Assembly (NCBI GenBank): GCA_963833495.1
Contig: CAWHYJ010000001.1
Location: 124,001 to 188,000 of the forward strand
Length of the DNA stretch: 64,000 bases
DNA from: Fodinibacter sp963833495
GTDB taxonomy: Bacteria; Actinomycetota; Actinomycetes; Actinomycetales; Dermatophilaceae
Direction of reading: 5' to 3'
The translations under genes were made by a program, and so were the position numbers. The number at the start of each line of letters is the position of its first letter. The first letter of the stretch is position 1. Under the pieces are notes generated by a model that was given only the letters and a program-made list of their open reading frames with translations, was not told the DNA's origin and did no database searches. Positions 51,871 to 60,734 of the stretch are shown in pieces.

Positions 51871-53273
51871 TGCTCCTGGATGGTGATCTGGCCCAGTCCG
51901 AGCTGGGCGTCGACGACGACCTGCACGGGCTGCTCGCCGATGAGGGTCGAGGTGCTGCGGTCGCTGCCGCTGGTGTCAGTGGCGCCGCCGATGCCGCCGG
52001 TGTGGGTGATGTCGCCGAAGCCGACGCTGGCGTCGACGCGCGTGTCCAGACCGTTCGGCACCAGGATGGTGAGCTCACCGGCGCCCATCTCGACGGTGAT
52101 CCGCTGGGGCGTGACCGTCACGGCGGCGGAGTCGATCCTGCGCAGGTCGAGGGTGGCGTCGCCGGCGCCGAGCTGGTAGGCGGTGGTGCCGGTAGCGGTC
52201 ACCGGAGCCCAGGTGCGGTCGCCGACGCCGTCCTGCACGTCGACCCGCGAGGCGGCCGAGGCGGCCACGAGGAGCAGGGCGAGGCACACCACGAGGAACC
52301 CGCTGAAGCCGGAGGCCCGGCCCCGCAGCCCGAGGGTGAGGACGACGACCGACACGCCGGTCAGGGCGATGATGAACCCCAGGGTGGCCGAGCTGCCCGG
52401 GAAGCCGAGGGGGTCGTCGAGCGCCGCGCCGAGGCCGATGCCGACGAGGGCGATGCCGAGCGACACCAGCCCGACGAAGGCGCTGGGGCGGCGGCGACGG
52501 GGGCGCGGCGGCGGGGGCGGGCCGACCGGGCCGACCGGGCGCGGCGGGGCGGGCGGGGTGGGCCGGCCGCCGTACGGGCCGGAGGGCCCGCTGGCCGGGG
52601 GGCCACCGTAGGTGCCGGGCTGGGGGGCGCGGTAGGCACCCGGCTGGCCGCCGGCATACGGCGGTGGCGGGGCCTGGGTCGGGGCGCTCGCCATCGGCGG
52701 CGTGGCGTAGCTGGGGGTGGCGGACATGGCCTCTCCTGACGGGGGCGGGGTGGCGCCCTGGGGCGCGGGGGGTATGGGGGTGCCGTAGGGCGGCGGGGCG
52801 GTCACGCTGCCGTAGCCGGTCTGCGGCGTGCCGCGGTTGCGCCGGGCCAGCACCAGCCAGGCGACCGCGGCGACCGGGATCAGCCACAGCGGTGCGAACC
52901 AGCCGTTGCCGTTGCCGATCGAGAACACCCCACCGATCACCAGGAAGGCGGCGAGCACGAGCAGCGCGATCGGGCCGGCATCGCCCTGGCGCACCGCGCG
53001 CTCGGCGAGGATGTCGCCCTGCCGGTCGGGCAGGAGCAGCCAGAGGATGACGTAGGCGGTGAGGCCGATGCCACCGAGGAAGGCGAGCACGACCGCCGCC
53101 GCCCGGATGAGCACCGGGTCGACACCGAAGCGCTGGGCCAGGCCGGTGCAGACACCGCCGAACCAGCGGCCGTCGGTGTCGCGGGAGTAGCCGCTGCTGC
53201 GCAACCGGGCGAAGCTGTCGTCGAGGAAGGAGGTGCTCGGTGGCGGCACGCTGTGGGTGGGGTTCTCGGTCAT
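51867..53273 (-). CDS. PspC-domain membrane protein with LiaF-like C-terminal region
   Basis: 468 aa. The N-terminal PspC domain is RWFGGVCTGLAQRFGVDPVL / AYVILWLLLPD; then two helices, a Pro/Gly/Tyr-rich disordered linker (about residues 165-270), three more helices, and a beta-rich C-terminal domain (VTVTPQRITVEMGAGELTILVP) like the LiaF/DUF2154 type. Envelope-stress role by family. ATG 53273 chosen since the upstream 30 codons lack homology. Divergent from a PspC-type kinase. Confidence 0.85.
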   Translation of the reverse strand: MTENPTHSVPPPSTSFLDDSFARLRSSGYSRDTDGRWFGGVCTGLAQRFGVDPVLIRAAAVVLAFLGGIGLTAYVILWLLLPDRQGDILAERAVRQGDAGPIALLVLAAFLVIGGVFSIGNGNGWFAPLWLIPVAAVAWLVLARRNRGTPQTGYGSVTAPPPYGTPIPPAPQGATPPPSGEAMSATPSYATPPMASAPTQAPPPPYAGGQPGAYRAPQPGTYGGPPASGPSGPYGGRPTPPAPPRPVGPVGPPPPPRPRRRRPSAFVGLVSLGIALVGIGLGAALDDPLGFPGSSATLGFIIALTGVSVVVLTLGLRGRASGFSGFLVVCLALLLVAASAASRVDVQDGVGDRTWAPVTATGTTAYQLGAGDATLDLRRIDSAAVTVTPQRITVEMGAGELTILVPNGLDTRVDASVGFGDITHTGGIGGATDTSGSDRSTSTLIGEQPVQVVVDAQLGLGQITIQEQ

Positions 53274-53311
53274 GGCTCCAGCGTGGTCCCGGCGACGGGG
53301 TGCTCGCCATG

Positions 53312-53323
53312 AGGGTCGACCCT
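53312..53323. promoter_or_regulatory. perfect palindrome AGGGTCGACCCT in the divergent promoter region
   Basis: A 12-bp perfect palindrome in the 115-bp gap between the divergent PspC protein and PspC-kinase genes; a candidate operator for the neighbouring response regulator. The assignment is positional only. Confidence 0.4.
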
Positions 53324-53388
53324 GACGCCCCCCTGAGCCGACCCCGGGACCGACCCTGCTCACCCGGCACGTAGGTCAGGATGGGGGT

Positions 53389-54705
53389 GTGCCCACGCCC
53401 TACGAGCCTGCAGCCGCGCACCCGCGCCCGGTGACCGACGGTGGTCCCGACGCCGGTGCCGCAGCGGGGATGCCGTCGGCGTACGGCTACGACCACCCGC
53501 CGGCCCGCGCGCCGCGGCCCCCGCTCGTGCGGTCTCGCTCCCGCGGCTGGACCCCCGGGGTCTGCGGCGCGGTGGCCCGCCACCTGGGTGTCTCGCGCCG
53601 CAGCGTGCGCATCACCTTCATCCTGCTGACCCTCGCCGGCGGCGCCGGCCTCGCGGCCTACGTGTTCCTCTGGGCCCTCACCCCCGAGGGCGACGTCGAC
53701 ATCGACCCGTCGCAGGTGCCCGACCAGGGCACCCCGCCGGAGCGCCGGCAGTGGGGGCTGGTGCTCGTCGTGGGCGCACTGCTCGTCATCGGCGGCGCGG
53801 TGCTGCTCACCCCGGTGCTCGGCGGAGGCGTCATCGGCACCCTCCTCGTGCCCCTGTTCACGATCGCGGTCGGCGCCATCGTCGCCTGGTCCAACCTCGA
53901 CGACACCCAGCGCTCGCGGTGGCTGGGCTCCGGCGAGGGCCGCTACGGCTGGATGCGGGTGGCGCTCGGCGTGGGGCTGGCCGTGGCCGGCATCCTCGTC
54001 ATCGTCACCCGCGGCGAGTCGATCTCGGCCGTCTGGGACGCCCTGCTCGCCGCCATCGCCGTGCTCGTCGGGGCGCTGATCATCGCCGCGCCGTGGGCGC
54101 TGCGGCTGTGGGGCGACCTGCGCCGCGAGCAGGTGGCCGCCGCGCGCGCCACCGAGCGGGCCGACATCGCCGCCCACCTGCACGACTCGGTGCTGCAGAC
54201 CCTCGCCCTCATCCAGCGCCAGTCGCACGACAGTGCGGCCGTCACCCGGCTGGCCCGCGCGCAGGAGCGCGAGCTGCGCTCGTGGCTGTACGCCGGGCCG
54301 CAGGGTTCCCAGTCGACGCTCGCCGCGGCGGTGACCGAGGTGGCCCACGACGTCGAGGACCTGCACGGCGTCGCGATCGACCTCGTGGTGACCGGGGACC
54401 GGCCCTACGAGCCGCACGGTGCGGCGCTGGCCCAGGCGATGCGCGAGGCCCTGCTCAACGCCGTGCGGCACGGCGGCACCCCGGTCACGGCCTACGTCGA
54501 GATCGGGCCCACCGGGGTCGAGGCGTTCGTGCGCGACCGGGGCGACGGCTTCGACCTCGACACCGTGCCCGACGACCGGCTCGGCGTGCGCCAGTCGATC
54601 CTGGGCCGGATGGAGCGGCACGGGGGCACGGCGCGCGTGCGACGCCGCGACGACGGAACCGAGGTGGAGCTGACGCTGCCACCCATCGAAGGAGGAACGT
54701 CATGA
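53389..54705 (+). CDS. PspC-domain sensor histidine kinase
   Basis: 438 aa. An N-terminal PspC domain (SRGWTPGVCGAVARHLGVSR, about residues 50-98) is followed by about four more helices, then a HisKA_3-type dimerisation helix with His265 in AAHLHDSVLQTL and an ATPase domain (EALLNAVRHGG; VRDRGDGFDLD; GVRQSILGRMERHGG). Signals to the adjacent response regulator (ATGA overlap). The PspC fusion suggests it senses membrane state. Confidence 0.9.
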   Translation: MPTPYEPAAAHPRPVTDGGPDAGAAAGMPSAYGYDHPPARAPRPPLVRSRSRGWTPGVCGAVARHLGVSRRSVRITFILLTLAGGAGLAAYVFLWALTPEGDVDIDPSQVPDQGTPPERRQWGLVLVVGALLVIGGAVLLTPVLGGGVIGTLLVPLFTIAVGAIVAWSNLDDTQRSRWLGSGEGRYGWMRVALGVGLAVAGILVIVTRGESISAVWDALLAAIAVLVGALIIAAPWALRLWGDLRREQVAAARATERADIAAHLHDSVLQTLALIQRQSHDSAAVTRLARAQERELRSWLYAGPQGSQSTLAAAVTEVAHDVEDLHGVAIDLVVTGDRPYEPHGAALAQAMREALLNAVRHGGTPVTAYVEIGPTGVEAFVRDRGDGFDLDTVPDDRLGVRQSILGRMERHGGTARVRRRDDGTEVELTLPPIEGGTS

Positions 54706-55424
54706 GCCACCCGACCCCGACCGCAGGTGCGCTGCCCGGACCCGTGCGGGTGGTGCTCGTCGACGACCACCGGATGTTCCGCACCGGCGTGCGCGCCGAG
54801 CTGACCGACGCGATGGCTGCGAGCGGGATCCCGGTGTGCGAGTTCGTCGGTGAGGCACCCGACGTCGACACCGCGATCGCCGTGATCCGGGCCGAGCAGC
54901 CCGACGTCGTCCTCCTCGACGTGCACCTGCCCGGCGGCAACGGCAACGGCGGGGTCGACGTCATCCACGGCTGCTTCGGTGTGCAGGCCCGCTCGGGAGC
55001 ACCCGTGCGCTTCCTGGCCCTGTCGGTCTCGGATGCCGCCGAGGACGTCATCGCCGTCATCCGCGCCGGGGCGCGCGGCTACGTCACCAAGACGATCGGC
55101 GCGCGCGACCTGATCACCGCCATCCGCCGGGTCGCCGACGGGGATGCCGTGTTCTCGCCGAGGCTCGCGGGGTTCGTGCTCGACGCCTTCGGCGCCGCCG
55201 CGGGTGAGATCGCGGAGGTCGACGAGGAGCTCGACCGGCTGTCGGCGCGCGAGCGCGAGGTGATGCGGCTGATCGCGCGCGGCTACCAGTACAAGGAGGT
55301 CGCCAAGGAGCTGTTCATCTCGGTCAAGACGGTCGAGACCCACGTCTCCTCGGTGCTGCGCAAGCTGCAGCTGTCCTCGCGGCACGAGCTCACCGCCTGG
55401 GCGATGGGTCGCCGACTCCTCTGA
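54702..55424 (+). CDS. LuxR/NarL-family response regulator
   Basis: 240 aa. Receiver domain with acidic pair Asp21-Asp22 and phosphoacceptor Asp73 in VVLLDVHLP; C-terminal HTH LSAREREVMRLIARGYQYKE / ISVKTVETHVSSVLRKLQL. ATG 54702 follows GGAGGAA by 6 nt and overlaps the kinase stop, which rejects the longer open frame. Likely controls the divergent PspC genes. Confidence 0.93.
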   Translation: MSHPTPTAGALPGPVRVVLVDDHRMFRTGVRAELTDAMAASGIPVCEFVGEAPDVDTAIAVIRAEQPDVVLLDVHLPGGNGNGGVDVIHGCFGVQARSGAPVRFLALSVSDAAEDVIAVIRAGARGYVTKTIGARDLITAIRRVADGDAVFSPRLAGFVLDAFGAAAGEIAEVDEELDRLSAREREVMRLIARGYQYKEVAKELFISVKTVETHVSSVLRKLQLSSRHELTAWAMGRRLL

Positions 55425-55437
55425 GACCGCCGCGCCC

Positions 55438-55443
55438 TAGGGT
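55438..55443 (+). promoter_or_regulatory. putative -10 hexamer TAGGGT, leaderless small membrane protein
   Basis: TAGGGT ends 6 nt before ATG 55450 and favours that start over the in-frame GTG at 55444. Confidence 0.5.
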
Positions 55444-55449
55444 GTGCCC

Positions 55450-55806
55450 ATGGAACTGCTGATCAACGTCTTCGTCGTCCTCCACCTGCTCGGCATGGCC
55501 GCGATCATCGGCAGCGCTCTCTTCGTCGCGCGTGGGGCCGTCACCCCCGCCCTGGTGTGGGGTGCGCGAGCGCAGCTGCTCACCGGCATCATCCTCGTCG
55601 GCCTGGTGCAGGCCAACGACGAGGAGCCCAACAACATCAAGATCGGCGTCAAGCTGCTCGTCGCCATCGCGGTCGTGGCCTGCGCCGAGATCGCGGCGGC
55701 CAAGGAGCGCAAGGGCCAAGGGGCTCGCCCGCAGCTCGTGCTGGCGGCCGGGGTGCTCGCCCTGGTCAACGTGCTCGTCGCCGTGCTCTGGACCACCGCC
55801 AGCTGA
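55450..55806 (+). CDS. small four-TM membrane protein
   Basis: 118 aa with four hydrophobic segments (LLINVFVVLHLLGMAAIIGS; LLTGIILVGLVQA; VKLLVAIAVVACAEIAAA; LVLAAGVLALVNVLVAVLW). No family named; GARAQLLTGIIL and NIKIGVKLLVA are conserved-looking loops. ATG preferred over GTG 55444 because of the TAGGGT spacing. Confidence 0.75.
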   Translation: MELLINVFVVLHLLGMAAIIGSALFVARGAVTPALVWGARAQLLTGIILVGLVQANDEEPNNIKIGVKLLVAIAVVACAEIAAAKERKGQGARPQLVLAAGVLALVNVLVAVLWTTAS

Positions 55807-55827
55807 CCCCGGCCACTGACCCCGGGG

Positions 55828-56814
55828 TCAGGGGATGAGGAGCAGCTTGCCCTGGGTGCGCCGGCCCTCGAGGTCGTCGTAGGCCGACGCCGCGTCGGCG
55901 AGCGGGTAGCGCCCGCCGATGGCCACCTGCAGGCTGCCGTCGGCCACCGCCCCGAGCACCTCGCCGGCGCGCGACTCGAGCTCCTCACGGGTGGCCAGGT
56001 GGTGGCCGAGGGAGGGCCGGGTGAGGAACAGCGAGCCCGCCTTGTTGAGCCGCTGGATGTCGAACGGCGGCACCTGCCCACTGGACGCGCCGAACAGCAC
56101 CAGCATCCCGCGGGGCCGCAGCGAGGCCAGTGACGCGTCGAAGGTGTCCTTGCCGACCCCGTCGTACGCCACGTCGACACCCCGCCCGCCGGTGAGCCGG
56201 CGCACCTCGGCGGCGAGGTCGTCGATCCCCCGGTAGTCGATGACGTGCTCGGCCCCGAGCGCCCGAACCGTCTCGCACTTCTCCGGCCCGCCGGCCGTCG
56301 CGACGACCGAGCCCCCGCGCGCCCGCACCATCTGCACGAGCAGCTGGCCGACGCCACCGGCCGCGGCGTGGACGAGCGCGACGTCACCGGGGCGCACGGC
56401 ATACGTGCTGGTGGTGAGGTACTGCGCGGTGAGGCCCTGGAGCATCACGGCCGCCGCGGTCTCGAGGTCGACGCCATCTGGAACGAGCACCAGCGCGGTT
56501 GCCGGGAGCGCGGCGAAGCGGGCGGCGCTGCCCTGCACCTGCGGCCACGCGACCCGGTCACCGGGGTGGAAGCCGTCGACACCCTCACCCACGGCGACGA
56601 CCGTGCCGGCACCCTCGTTGCCGCCGACGAAGGGCGGCGTGGTCGGGTAGACGCCCTCGCGCTCGTAGACGTCGATGAAGTTCACTCCCGCGGCGGCCAC
56701 CTCGACGAGCACCTCGCCGCCACCCGGCTCGGGCGCGGGGCGGTCCTCGACGGTGAGCACGTCGGTGCCACCGTGGGCCGTGACGATCAGTGCGGGGCCG
56801 GACGACTCGGTCAT
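55828..56814 (-). CDS. NADPH:quinone oxidoreductase (zeta-crystallin-like MDR)
   Basis: 328 aa zinc-free MDR protein. GVNFIDVYEREGVYP, VGGNEGAGTVVAVGEGVD and the NADPH-binding VHAAAGGVGQLLVQMVRARGG match bacterial Qor. Reduces quinones or related electrophiles. ATG at 56814 with TAGGGT 6 nt upstream. Confidence 0.9.
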   Translation of the reverse strand: MTESSGPALIVTAHGGTDVLTVEDRPAPEPGGGEVLVEVAAAGVNFIDVYEREGVYPTTPPFVGGNEGAGTVVAVGEGVDGFHPGDRVAWPQVQGSAARFAALPATALVLVPDGVDLETAAAVMLQGLTAQYLTTSTYAVRPGDVALVHAAAGGVGQLLVQMVRARGGSVVATAGGPEKCETVRALGAEHVIDYRGIDDLAAEVRRLTGGRGVDVAYDGVGKDTFDASLASLRPRGMLVLFGASSGQVPPFDIQRLNKAGSLFLTRPSLGHHLATREELESRAGEVLGAVADGSLQVAIGGRYPLADAASAYDDLEGRRTQGKLLLIP

Positions 56815-56820
56815 CCCGCC

Positions 56821-56826
56821 ACCCTA
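56821..56826 (-). promoter_or_regulatory. putative -10 hexamer TAGGGT, leaderless quinone reductase gene
   Basis: Minus-strand TAGGGT ends exactly 6 nt before ATG 56814. Confidence 0.5.
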
Positions 56827-56851
56827 GGACGCCACCACGGCGACGTGGGGC

Positions 56852-57418
56852 TCAGCGGCCCGTCGGCACCCAGTAGCGCTTCTTGTCGCCGCGGACGTCC
56901 TCGAGCACACCACCGTTGGCCTCGATGACGCGGGCCGACGCGACGTTGTCGAGGTCGCAGGTGACCAGGGCCGGGTCGATGCCGAGCGCCGCGGCGTGGG
57001 GGAGCACGAGGCGCAGCGCCTGAGTTGCCACACCTCTCCGGCGCGCGCTGGGGCGCACGGAGTAGCCGATGTGGCCGCCGACCTCGAGCAGGAACGGCGT
57101 CAACCCGTGCCGCACCGCGATCGAACCGAGGTAGGTGGCGGGGTCCGCGTCGTCGACCACCCAGTAGAACGTCGCCGGCACGTGACCGGTCGGGCGGGGC
57201 GAGTCCTCATGGCACCGGTCGAGGCGCCACCGCACGAACCGCGCGAACCCGTCGTCGGTCTCGAGCTCCTCGCGGGTCCAGGTGATCCCTGCATAGCCGC
57301 CGCCGTCGGCGGGCTCGACCCAGTCGCCGTCGCCGTCGCGCTGGCTGCCGCCGAACTCGTCGTGCGCCTCGAGATAGCTGCGGTGCACGCGGACGTGAGG
57401 GCGGTCGAGGCGGATCAT
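56852..57418 (-). CDS. GNAT family N-acetyltransferase
   Basis: 188 aa. HIGYSVRPSARRRGVATQALRL is the acetyl-CoA motif A; VTCDLDNVASARVIEANGGVLED the following motif B, as in the RimJ-like/streptothricin-type branch. Substrate unknown. TAGCGT lies 6 nt before ATG. Confidence 0.88.
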   Translation of the reverse strand: MIRLDRPHVRVHRSYLEAHDEFGGSQRDGDGDWVEPADGGGYAGITWTREELETDDGFARFVRWRLDRCHEDSPRPTGHVPATFYWVVDDADPATYLGSIAVRHGLTPFLLEVGGHIGYSVRPSARRRGVATQALRLVLPHAAALGIDPALVTCDLDNVASARVIEANGGVLEDVRGDKKRYWVPTGR

Positions 57419-57424
57419 CCCGCG

Positions 57425-57430
57425 ACGCTA
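57425..57430 (-). promoter_or_regulatory. putative -10 hexamer TAGCGT, leaderless GNAT gene
   Basis: Minus-strand TAGCGT ends exactly 6 nt before ATG 57418. Confidence 0.5.
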
Positions 57431-57471
57431 AGCGATCCGAGCCGCCTGCGGCGACCGGAATACCCGCCGCG

Positions 57472-58308
57472 TCACCCCGCGCGCAGCGAGAGCAGCACGT
57501 CGTCGAGCATCGCCGGGGTGAGGCGCCCGGTGAAGGTGTTGTGCGGGCTCACGTGGTAGCACCCGACCAGCCGGATGCCGTGGCCCTCCGGGGTCGTCAG
57601 CGTCACCTCGGCGGCATGGCCGAACCGCGGCTTGGGGCGCGGCACGTCCCAGCCGAGCCCACGGGCGGCGGCGAGCGCGGCATCCCAGCCGATGGCGCCG
57701 AGGCACAGGATCGCCCGCAGCCGGGGGGCCGACAGGGCGAGGTCGCGCTCGAGCCAGGCCGAGCAGGTGGCCCGCTCCGCCGGGGTGGGCTTGTTCGCCG
57801 GTGGTGCGCAGCGCACGGCGGCGACGATCCGGATGCCGGTGAGCGACTGGCCGTCCCCTGCGGCGACCGAGGTCGGCAGCGCGGCGAACCCGGTGCGGTG
57901 CAGCGCGGCATACAGCACGTCGCCGGAGGAGTCGCCGGTGAACATCCGGCCGGTGCGGTTGGTGCCGTTGGCGGCGGGTGCGAGCCCCACGAGCAGCACC
58001 TCGGCATCGGGGTCGCCGAACGACGGTCCCGGCCGGCCCCAGTACGGCTGGTCGGCGAACGAAGCACGTCGCCCCGAGCGTGCGACGTCCTCCCGCCACC
58101 GCACGAGGCGAGGACAAGCCCGGCACACCGAGATCCGCGCCTGCAGGTCGAGGATGCCGGTCGCCGAGGCCGCGAGCCGCCGCACGGCCGCCGGGGTCCC
58201 CGCCACCGGCGTCGAGGCGTCGGCGGGGTCGCCCGGCCACCCGCTCCCCGCCGGCACCGGTGAGGGGAAGAGGTCACCGGTCACCGGGTGCGGGTCGAGG
58301 GGCTCCAT
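57472..58308 (-). CDS. type 5 uracil-DNA glycosylase (UdgB)
   Basis: 278 aa. The N-terminal iron-sulfur motif CRACPRLVRWRE, motif A GLAPAANGTNRTGRMFTGD (the GxAPAxxGxNRTG form of family 5) and the C-terminal GCYHVSPHNTFTGRLT identify UdgB, which removes uracil, hypoxanthine and similar deaminated bases. ATG 58308 with TAGCGT 7 nt upstream; the longer open frame is antisense to the next gene. Confidence 0.92.
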   Translation of the reverse strand: MEPLDPHPVTGDLFPSPVPAGSGWPGDPADASTPVAGTPAAVRRLAASATGILDLQARISVCRACPRLVRWREDVARSGRRASFADQPYWGRPGPSFGDPDAEVLLVGLAPAANGTNRTGRMFTGDSSGDVLYAALHRTGFAALPTSVAAGDGQSLTGIRIVAAVRCAPPANKPTPAERATCSAWLERDLALSAPRLRAILCLGAIGWDAALAAARGLGWDVPRPKPRFGHAAEVTLTTPEGHGIRLVGCYHVSPHNTFTGRLTPAMLDDVLLSLRAG

Positions 58309-58315
58309 GGGGGCC

Positions 58316-58321
58316 ACGCTA
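58316..58321 (-). promoter_or_regulatory. putative -10 hexamer TAGCGT for udgB
   Basis: Minus-strand TAGCGT ends 7 nt before ATG 58308, in the 25-bp divergent gap shared with the FAD oxidoreductase gene. Confidence 0.45.
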
Positions 58322-58333
58322 GGGGAGGATGCG

Positions 58334-59278
58334 GTGGTGGCACTCGTGACGGTTGTCGGTGGCGGCGTCATCGGCCTGACGTCGGCGCTCGGGCTGGCGC
58401 GGGCCGGACACACGGTGCGCTGCGTACGTGACGAACCGGTGGCGAACACCACCTCGGCCGTGGCGGGCGGCCTGTGGTTCCCGTACCACGTCGAGCCGCG
58501 CGAGCGGGTGCTCGCGTGGGGCCGGGTGGCCCTCGAGCAGTTCACCGACCTGGCGCGCGAACCCGACGCGGGGGTGGCCCTGCGCGAGGGGGTGGTCGTC
58601 GAACGCGGCCCCGTCGACCGCTGGTGGACCGCCGCCGTCCCGGGCTGGCGGGAGGCTCGCCCGCACGAGCTGCCGAGCGGGGCCCCGGGAGGAGTGGTGG
58701 CGACCGTGCCCCTGGTGACCATGCCGGTGTTCCTGCCGTGGCTCGAAAGCCGTTGCGTCGAGGCCGGGGTCGAGCTCGTCCGGGGCTGGGTGAGCGACCT
58801 GGCCGAGGTGCGCGGTGACGTGGTCGTCGTGGCCGCGGGGCTGCGCTCCGGCACGCTGGTCGACGACCACGCCGGCACGCCGTCGCGCGGCCAGGTGGCG
58901 CTGCTGGCCAACCCCGGGCTGACCCACTGGCTCGTCGACGACGAGCACCCCGACGGCATGGTCTACGTGCTGCCGCACCCCGACTGGGTGGTCTGCGGCG
59001 GAACCGACGTCGCCGGGTCATGGCACGCCGAGCCCGACCGGCACGTCCACGACGCGATCCTGCGCCGGGTCCGGGCCGTCGTGCCCGCGCTGGCCCGCGC
59101 CGAGGTGCTCGGGGCGCAGGTGGGGCTGCGGCCGGTCGCGCCCGAGGTGCGCCTCGCGGCATCCGAGCTGGGTGGTCGGCCGGTGGTCACCTGCTACGGC
59201 CACGGCGGCGCGGGCGTGACGCTGTCGTGGGGGTGCGCCGACGAGGTCGTCCGCCTGGTCGGCGAGGCCACCGGCTGA
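58334..59278 (+). CDS. D-amino-acid oxidase-like FAD-dependent oxidoreductase
   Basis: 314 aa. VTVVGGGVIGLTSALGLARAGH is the FAD GxGxxG motif, SAVAGGLWFPYHVEP the DAAO second motif, and YGHGGAGVTLSWGCADEVV the C-terminal DAAO signature. Oxidatively deaminates D-amino acids in the family. Start GTG 58334 is 5 nt after AGGGGAGG. Confidence 0.9.
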   Translation: MVALVTVVGGGVIGLTSALGLARAGHTVRCVRDEPVANTTSAVAGGLWFPYHVEPRERVLAWGRVALEQFTDLAREPDAGVALREGVVVERGPVDRWWTAAVPGWREARPHELPSGAPGGVVATVPLVTMPVFLPWLESRCVEAGVELVRGWVSDLAEVRGDVVVVAAGLRSGTLVDDHAGTPSRGQVALLANPGLTHWLVDDEHPDGMVYVLPHPDWVVCGGTDVAGSWHAEPDRHVHDAILRRVRAVVPALARAEVLGAQVGLRPVAPEVRLAASELGGRPVVTCYGHGGAGVTLSWGCADEVVRLVGEATG

Positions 59279-59285
59279 GCTGGTC

Positions 59286-59732
59286 TCAGGCGTCGGATGC
59301 CGGCCGCGAGCGGCCCGCCTTCGTCTCGCCACGGCGCTTCTTGGCCGCCAGCCGCCGCTCCTTCGAGCCGCGGGTGGGCCGGGTGGCCCGGCGTGGAGCC
59401 GGTGGGGGAGCCATCGCGTCGCGCAGCAGCTCGGCCATCCGCTCCCGTGCCGCGACCCGGTTGCGGCGCTGCTGGCGGTGCTCGGAGGCGGCCACGACGA
59501 GCAGCCGCCCGCCCACCAGCCGCGGGTCGAGCACGCGCAGCACCCGGGCGCGCTGGGTGTCGGTGAACCCGCCGAACGCCACCACGTCGAGCTCGATCTC
59601 GACCCGACTGTCGGCGGTGTTGACGCCCTGACCGCCCGGCCCCGACGACCGCGAGAACCGCTCGACCAAAACGTCGCTCGGCACCGTGAGGCCCTGCGGC
59701 ACACCGGGACCCGGTGCGACGACGAGGTCCAT
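59286..59732 (-). CDS. arfB: ArfB (YaeJ)-like peptidyl-tRNA hydrolase
   Basis: 148 aa. SRSSGPGGQGVNTADSRVEI carries the GGQ motif of class I release factors without a codon-recognition domain, and the C-terminal tail is strongly basic (RATRPTRGSKERRLAAKKRR), as in ArfB, which rescues stalled ribosomes. ATG 59732 shares its A with the LigD stop (TGATG), so the two are coupled. Confidence 0.92.
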   Translation of the reverse strand: MDLVVAPGPGVPQGLTVPSDVLVERFSRSSGPGGQGVNTADSRVEIELDVVAFGGFTDTQRARVLRVLDPRLVGGRLLVVAASEHRQQRRNRVAARERMAELLRDAMAPPPAPRRATRPTRGSKERRLAAKKRRGETKAGRSRPASDA

Positions 59733-60721
59733 CAGGGCTTCCCCGTGTCGTCCTCGGGCTCGGGCGGCGGCTCCGCGCCGGCCACCTCGTCGCGCTCGGC
59801 CCACTCCAGCAGCGGCGCGATGTCGAAGACCGCGTCGTCGATGCCCGCGTGCAGGTCACCCAGCTCGGCATACCGCTGCGGGACCGTCGCGATGGTGAAG
59901 TCGTTGGGCTCGACGTCGTCGAGCTCGTCCCACCGGAGGGGGGTCGAGACCGTGCCGATGTCGTTGCCCCGCACCGAGTACGCCGCCGCGATGGTGTGGT
60001 CGCGGGCGTTCTGGTTGTAGTCGACGAACACCGCCTCGGGGTCACGGTCCTTGCGCCACCAGGTGGTGGTCACGTCGTCGGGGATGCGGCGCTCCACCTC
60101 GCGCGCGAACGCCAGGGCCGCCCGGCGCACGTCGCCGAACCCGTGGTCGGGTGCGATGCGCACGTAGACGTGCAGCCCGTGGCCGCCGCTCGTCTTCGGC
60201 CAGCCCACCGCGCCCAGCTCGTCGAGCACCTCGTGGGCCACGTGCGCGGCCCCACGCACCCGCGAGAACGGCGCGTCCGGCATCGGGTCGAGGTCGATGC
60301 GCCACTCGTCGGGCTTCTCGGTGTGGGCCCGTCGGCTGTTCCACGGGTGGAACTCCACGGTGCTCATCTGCACCGCCCACGCCACGTCGGCGAGCCGGGT
60401 GACGCACAGCTCGTCGGCGTGCAGGCCGTAGCGGGGGAAGTGCAGCCGCACCGTCTCGACCCAGGGAGGGGCACCGCGCGGCAGTCGCTTCTGGTGCACC
60501 TTGGGACCCGAGACGCCGTCGGGGAACCGGTGCAGCATGCACGGCCGCTCGCGCAGCGCGTTGACGATGCCGTCGCCCACCGACAGGTAGTAGTTGACCA
60601 GGTCGAGCTTGGTCTCGCCCCGGGCTGCGAAGTAGACGCGCTGCGGGCTGGAGACCCGCACGTCGAAGCCGTCGACGTCGAGCACGACCGGCTCACCGAA
60701 CTCACCCTTGCGCGAGGCCAT
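59732..60721 (-). CDS. stand-alone LigD polymerase domain (NHEJ primase-polymerase)
   Basis: 329 aa. YFAARGETKLDLVNYYLSV, RIDLDPMPDAPFSRV (metal-binding Asp pair), SGGHGLHVYVRI and TPLRWDEL are motifs of the archaeo-eukaryotic primase-like LigD polymerase domain. No ligase or nuclease domain is attached and no Ku gene is in the window. ATG 60721 with TACGGT 7 nt upstream is chosen over the longer open frame. Confidence 0.92.
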   Translation of the reverse strand: MASRKGEFGEPVVLDVDGFDVRVSSPQRVYFAARGETKLDLVNYYLSVGDGIVNALRERPCMLHRFPDGVSGPKVHQKRLPRGAPPWVETVRLHFPRYGLHADELCVTRLADVAWAVQMSTVEFHPWNSRRAHTEKPDEWRIDLDPMPDAPFSRVRGAAHVAHEVLDELGAVGWPKTSGGHGLHVYVRIAPDHGFGDVRRAALAFAREVERRIPDDVTTTWWRKDRDPEAVFVDYNQNARDHTIAAAYSVRGNDIGTVSTPLRWDELDDVEPNDFTIATVPQRYAELGDLHAGIDDAVFDIAPLLEWAERDEVAGAEPPPEPEDDTGKP

Positions 60722-60728
60722 GGACGAC

Positions 60729-60734
60729 ACCGTA
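60729..60734 (-). promoter_or_regulatory. putative -10 hexamer TACGGT for the LigD polymerase gene
   Basis: Minus-strand TACGGT ends 7 nt before ATG 60721. Confidence 0.45.
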
